A stretch of 9,448 bases of DNA from Tardiphaga sp. (GTDB taxonomy: Bacteria; Pseudomonadota; Alphaproteobacteria; Rhizobiales; Xanthobacteraceae), in NCBI GenBank assembly GCA_028290765.1, contig JAQGJF010000434.1:1-9448 (forward strand), given 5' to 3'. The notes under the pieces were generated by a model. That model was given only the letters and a program-made list of their open reading frames with translations. It searched no databases and was not told the DNA's origin. Within the stretch, counting starts at the first letter, position 1. Each line of letters opens with the position of its first letter. This document shows, in pieces, positions 7,058-9,448 of this stretch. The translations under genes and the position numbers were made by a program.

Positions 7058-7183
7058 CTCCCCTCCTCCTTGCGGGGAGGAGGGGTCAGGGGTGGGGGTA
7101 TCAAGCGCACAGACTCGGAGTTACCCCCCACCCCGACCCTCGATCGAGCTTCGTTCGATCGTACCCCGCAAGGGGGGGAGGGA
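7058..7183. repeat. Composite palindromic repeat between convergent genes, likely two-way terminator
   Basis: The left arm (about 7058-7103, CCCCTCCTCCTTGCGGGG then GGGGTCAGGGGTGGGGGTA) and the right arm (about 7121-7183, TTACCCCCCACCCCGACCCT then GTACCCCGCAAGGGGGG) are inverted copies. The left arm also folds on itself (CTCCTCC/GGAGGAG). The right arm carries an extra 21-bp palindrome at 7141-7161 (CGATCGA, 7-nt loop, TCGATCG) that the left arm lacks, as if inserted. The element begins 12 bp after the acyl-CoA synthetase stop and ends 15 bp before the slyX stop, where a stable hairpin could end transcription from both sides. It resembles a repeat common between genes in Bradyrhizobium-like genomes. 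Confidence 0.75.
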
Positions 7184-7198
7184 GAAGAAGCCGCCCTC

Positions 7199-7429
7199 CT
7201 AATAATGCGGCGGCGGTTCGTTCGTCGCACCCGGTGCGTTGCTCTCGGCTTCCTGCAACCGCTCGCCGAGGATCGCGACCTGCCGGGTCAGGGCGTCGAT
7301 CTGCTTCCATTGCGCGGTGATGGTGGTGTTCAGCGTCTCGATCGTCTCATCGAGAAAGGTCAGCCGTGTTTCCAGCGCATCGATGCGCCCGCTCAATCGT
7401 TCGGTCTCGCTCGATTTCATGTCACTCAT
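7199..7429 (-). CDS. slyX: SlyX family protein
   Basis: This is a small (76-residue) cytosolic coiled-coil protein of unknown molecular function. The sequence SETERLSGRIDALETRLTFL to LGERLQEAE is a continuous heptad-type helix covering most of the protein, and the C-terminus is the family signature PPPHY. The SlyX usual length is about 70 residues. I chose the ATG at 7429 (MSDMKSSETERL) because it overlaps the trhO stop by 8 nt, a common layout for translational coupling. An ATG three codons later (7420) is possible. A longer reading from 7465 would lie entirely inside trhO and is unlikely. No separate promoter is apparent, so it is probably co-transcribed with trhO. Confidence 0.92.
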   Translation of the reverse strand: MSDMKSSETERLSGRIDALETRLTFLDETIETLNTTITAQWKQIDALTRQVAILGERLQEAESNAPGATNEPPPHY

Positions 7430-8174
7430 CGGAATGCTCGTCCCTTCCGCGCTCCGTGAGCCCATGGCCGAGCGCGACCCGTTCGTCGAACACGAAGCAT
7501 TCGCCCTGCCATCGGCTTTGCTCGACCGGCACGCCTTCGAGGTATTTCAGGATGCCGCCCTTGAGGTGGTAGACCTCCTCAAAGCCGCGCGACAGCAGAT
7601 AGGAACTGGCCTTTTCGCAGCGGATGCCGCCGGTGCAGAACATCGCGATCCGGCGGTGCTTTTGCGGATCGAGTTCGCGGGTGACGAAATCCTTGAACTG
7701 CCCAAAGCTCTTGATCCGCGGATCGACCGCGCCGGCAAAACTGCCCATCGAGACTTCGAAGGTGTTGCGGGTGTCGATCAGCAGCGTATCCTCTGTTGCG
7801 ATCAGGTCGTTCCATTCGGCGGGATCGACATAGATCCCGACCCGCTGGGTGGGATCGGTGGCGGGATCGCCGAGCGTGACGATCTCCTTCTTCAGCCGGA
7901 TTTTCAGCCGCGCGAACGGTGCCGCCGCGGCGGTCGAGAATTTCAATTCCAGATGGTCAAGCCGGCCGCCAAACAGCGTGCCGTGCTTCAATTCCGTGAC
8001 AAGGGCATCGATTGCCCCGGCGGCACCGGCGAGGGTGCCGTTGATGCCCTCGTGGGCCAGCAGCACGCTGCCTTTCAGGGCCAGACCGGCGCAGAAGACG
8101 TGCAACGGCTCGCGCAATTCCCGGAAATCCGGAAGCGGCGCGAACTGGTAAAAGGCTGCGACTTTTTGGGGCAT
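7422..8174 (-). CDS. trhO: Oxygen-dependent tRNA uridine(34) hydroxylase, rhodanese type
   Basis: TrhO (formerly YceA/UPF0176) uses molecular oxygen to hydroxylate uridine 34 of certain tRNAs to 5-hydroxyuridine, the first step toward wobble-base modifications. The 250-residue product has the N-terminal domain VAAFYQFAPLPDFRELREPL through LLAHEGINGTLAG. A rhodanese-like domain follows from about residue 125 (DTLLIDTRNTFEVSMGSFAGAVDP). The active-site loop FCTGGIRCEKASSYL carries Cys180 in the rhodanese catalytic position and Cys186. The region after residue 220 is short, so the extended C-terminus of the ~350-residue E. coli protein is absent; shorter forms are usual in alphaproteobacteria. 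The ATG at 8174 lacks a clear Shine-Dalgarno, and the bases just before it form one arm of a long palindrome. The gene overlaps slyX by 8 nt. Confidence 0.95.
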   Translation of the reverse strand: MPQKVAAFYQFAPLPDFRELREPLHVFCAGLALKGSVLLAHEGINGTLAGAAGAIDALVTELKHGTLFGGRLDHLELKFSTAAAAPFARLKIRLKKEIVTLGDPATDPTQRVGIYVDPAEWNDLIATEDTLLIDTRNTFEVSMGSFAGAVDPRIKSFGQFKDFVTRELDPQKHRRIAMFCTGGIRCEKASSYLLSRGFEEVYHLKGGILKYLEGVPVEQSRWQGECFVFDERVALGHGLTERGRDEHSDE

Positions 8175-8281
8175 CGCGGGGGTTTATCAGGCACTCAGGC
8201 GACAGGAAACCCCGTCCGGGCATGTGTTATGCGCCCCACGGCATTGCCCTTAACCGCCTGAATATGCCAAGTAAACCCGCG
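8175..8281. repeat. Nested imperfect palindrome in the divergent trhO / GGT-like spacer
   Basis: Several complementary pairs share one centre near 8227. CGCGGGGGTTTA (8175-8186) pairs with TAAACCCGCG (8272-8281), GGCA (8190-8193) with TGCC (8265-8268), TCAGGCG (8195-8201) with CGCCTGA (8255-8261), CCGT (8212-8215) with ACGG (8238-8241), and GGGCAT (8218-8223) with ATGCGCC (8229-8235, one bulged G). The loop is GTGTT. The left arm touches the trhO start codon and the right arm ends 41 nt before the GGT-like ATG. It could be a regulatory RNA hairpin, a protein-binding site or a dispersed palindromic repeat. Confidence 0.6.
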
Positions 8282-8322
8282 CCGAGCGGCGGCGCGGCCC
8301 CGCAAAACGAGTGAACAAACGC

Positions 8323-9448
8323 ATGAGGAATTTCCATCTCGCCGGCCGGTCCACCGTGCATGCCCAGAACGGCATGGTGGCGACATCCCATCCGCTGGCG
8401 GCGCTGACCGCGATCGAAGTCCTCAAGGCCGGCGGCACCGCCGCCGACGCCGCCGTGGCCGCCTGTGCGCTGCTCGGGGTGATCGAGCCGCAATCCACCG
8501 GCATCGGCGGCGATTGTTTCGCTTTGATCCAGCCGAAGGGCGAGGGCAAGATCGTGTCCTATAACGGCTCGGGGCGGGCGCCGAAGGCGGCGACGCCGGA
8601 GTGGTACATCGAGCACAAGATGCACGCCATTCCAGTGACCGGCGTGCATTCGGTTTCGATACCTGGCGCGATCGATGCATGGGCCACGATCCTGCGCGAT
8701 CACGGCAAGTTCGGTTTTGACACGCTGCTGCAGCCCGCGATCAAAGCCGCGGAAGAAGGCTATGTGGTCGCGCCGCGCATTGCGTTCGACTGGAAAAATG
8801 CCCTCGAAAAGCTGCGGAACGGCATCAACACGCCGCGTTATCTGCTGCCGAACGGCCAGCCGCCGGTCGCCGGCGATGTGATCAAGCAGCCCGAACTCGG
8901 CCAGACCCTGCGCACCATTGCCAAGGAAGGCCGCGACGGCTTCTACAAGGGCCGCGTCGCCGAGGACATGGTGGAAACCCTGCGCGGCAATGGCGGCCTG
9001 CACACGATGGAGGATTTCGCCGCCCATACCACCGAGACCACCACGCCGATCGGTACGGTCTACAAGGGGCACGACATCTGGCAGTGCCCGCCGAACGGCC
9101 CGGGCATTACCATGCTGGTGATGCTGAACATCCTGTCCAATTTCGATCTTACCAAATATCCGCCGCTGAGCATCGAGCGCTTCCACCTGGAAGCCGAGGC
9201 CGCCCGCATTGCCTATCTGATGCGCGAGCAGGACATCGGCGATCCGGCCTATGTGGATATCGACATCAAGCGCATCCTGTCGAAGGAATTCGCCGCCGAC
9301 TACGCCAGGAAGATCCGCATGGATGCGCTGATCGAATTGCCGAAGGTGTCGCCGCCGATCAATCCGAATACGGTCTACATCACGGTGGTCGACAAGGATC
9401 TCAACACCTGTTCCTTCATCAATTCGATCGCGCATTCGTTCGGCTCGG
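8323..9448 (+). CDS. Gamma-glutamyltransferase family protein (Ntn hydrolase), C-terminus cut off
   Basis: Members of this family are made as one chain that cuts itself before a threonine, which becomes the N-terminal nucleophile of the small subunit; they hydrolyse or transfer gamma-glutamyl or related acyl amides. I read 375 codons to the window edge. Family landmarks are MVATSHPLAALTAIEVLKAGG (17-37), GVIEPQSTGIGGDCFALI, VTGVHSVSIPGAIDAWA, CPPNGPGITMLVMLNIL and AEAARIAYLMRE. Thr350 in NTVYITVVDKDLN aligns with the catalytic Thr of E. coli GGT, so the cut falls between Asn349 and Thr350; most of the small subunit (~170 residues) is missing. The usual substrate-binding 'xFRExAP' reads YNGSGRAP (80-87) here. 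There is no signal peptide, so unlike periplasmic GGT it is predicted cytosolic. An in-frame GTG at 8311 is an alternative start; neither has a good Shine-Dalgarno. Confidence 0.92.
   Translation, partial: MRNFHLAGRSTVHAQNGMVATSHPLAALTAIEVLKAGGTAADAAVAACALLGVIEPQSTGIGGDCFALIQPKGEGKIVSYNGSGRAPKAATPEWYIEHKMHAIPVTGVHSVSIPGAIDAWATILRDHGKFGFDTLLQPAIKAAEEGYVVAPRIAFDWKNALEKLRNGINTPRYLLPNGQPPVAGDVIKQPELGQTLRTIAKEGRDGFYKGRVAEDMVETLRGNGGLHTMEDFAAHTTETTTPIGTVYKGHDIWQCPPNGPGITMLVMLNILSNFDLTKYPPLSIERFHLEAEAARIAYLMREQDIGDPAYVDIDIKRILSKEFAADYARKIRMDALIELPKVSPPINPNTVYITVVDKDLNTCSFINSIAHSFGS

Noticed and set aside
8227..9435. A 402-codon minus-strand open frame over the GGT-like gene
   Set aside because: It has the same antisense composition pattern (HRDVDRIRIDRRR style) with no recognisable domain; the plus-strand frame has clear GGT family motifs and the nucleophile Thr.
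1..9448. Search for CRISPR arrays, tRNA/rRNA genes, transposases, toxin-antitoxin pairs, phage genes or a defence island
   Set aside because: No regularly spaced repeats, no clover-leaf-like RNA gene and no mobile or defence family protein could be recognised on either strand; gene content is ordinary metabolism and housekeeping.

Overview
The window looks like chromosomal DNA of a Bradyrhizobium/Rhodopseudomonas-type alphaproteobacterium (Nitrobacteraceae). This rests on the high GC content, the protein sequence character, and two intergenic palindromic repeats typical of that group. One is the spurious-ORF repeat reading 'MAGLVPAI' on both arms, the other a C-rich/G-rich 'CTTGCGGGG' type. 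No phage, transposase, CRISPR, tRNA or rRNA is visible. The gene content is mostly housekeeping and general metabolism, and I see no clear sign of a novel multi-gene system.

Left part (1-4768), four genes on the minus strand. In transcription order these are an oligopeptidase B (ptrB, 4768-2660), a signal-peptide-bearing predicted outer-membrane beta-barrel protein with a TTG start (2587-1679), a flavin reductase family protein (1488-928), and a type II NADH dehydrogenase whose C-terminus runs off the window (849-1). A palindromic repeat (about 1519-1605) separates the barrel gene from the flavin reductase, so these genes are probably not one simple operon.

Middle part (4864-7045), plus strand, divergent from ptrB. 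A SnoaL/NTF2-like protein is followed 37 bp later by an AMP-forming acyl-CoA synthetase with every adenylation motif and a strong ribosome binding site. This looks like a two-gene catabolic or modification unit of unknown substrate. It ends in a large composite palindrome (7058-7183) that probably serves as a two-way terminator against the convergent trhO-slyX unit.

Right part (7199-9448). On the minus strand, trhO (oxygen-dependent tRNA U34 hydroxylase, rhodanese type) overlaps slyX by 8 nt. Divergent from it is a gamma-glutamyltransferase-family Ntn hydrolase without a signal peptide, cut off at the right edge just after its nucleophile threonine. The 148-bp divergent spacer between trhO and this gene holds a ~107-nt nested imperfect palindrome (8175-8281), the most unusual non-coding structure I found.

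The main points for a second look are that palindrome, the non-canonical substrate-binding motif of the GGT-like protein, the altered S1-pocket acidic motif in the oligopeptidase B, and the uncharacterised SnoaL-like/CoA-ligase pair. All intergenic gaps are under 200 bp, so no gene-free stretch longer than 300 bases exists here.
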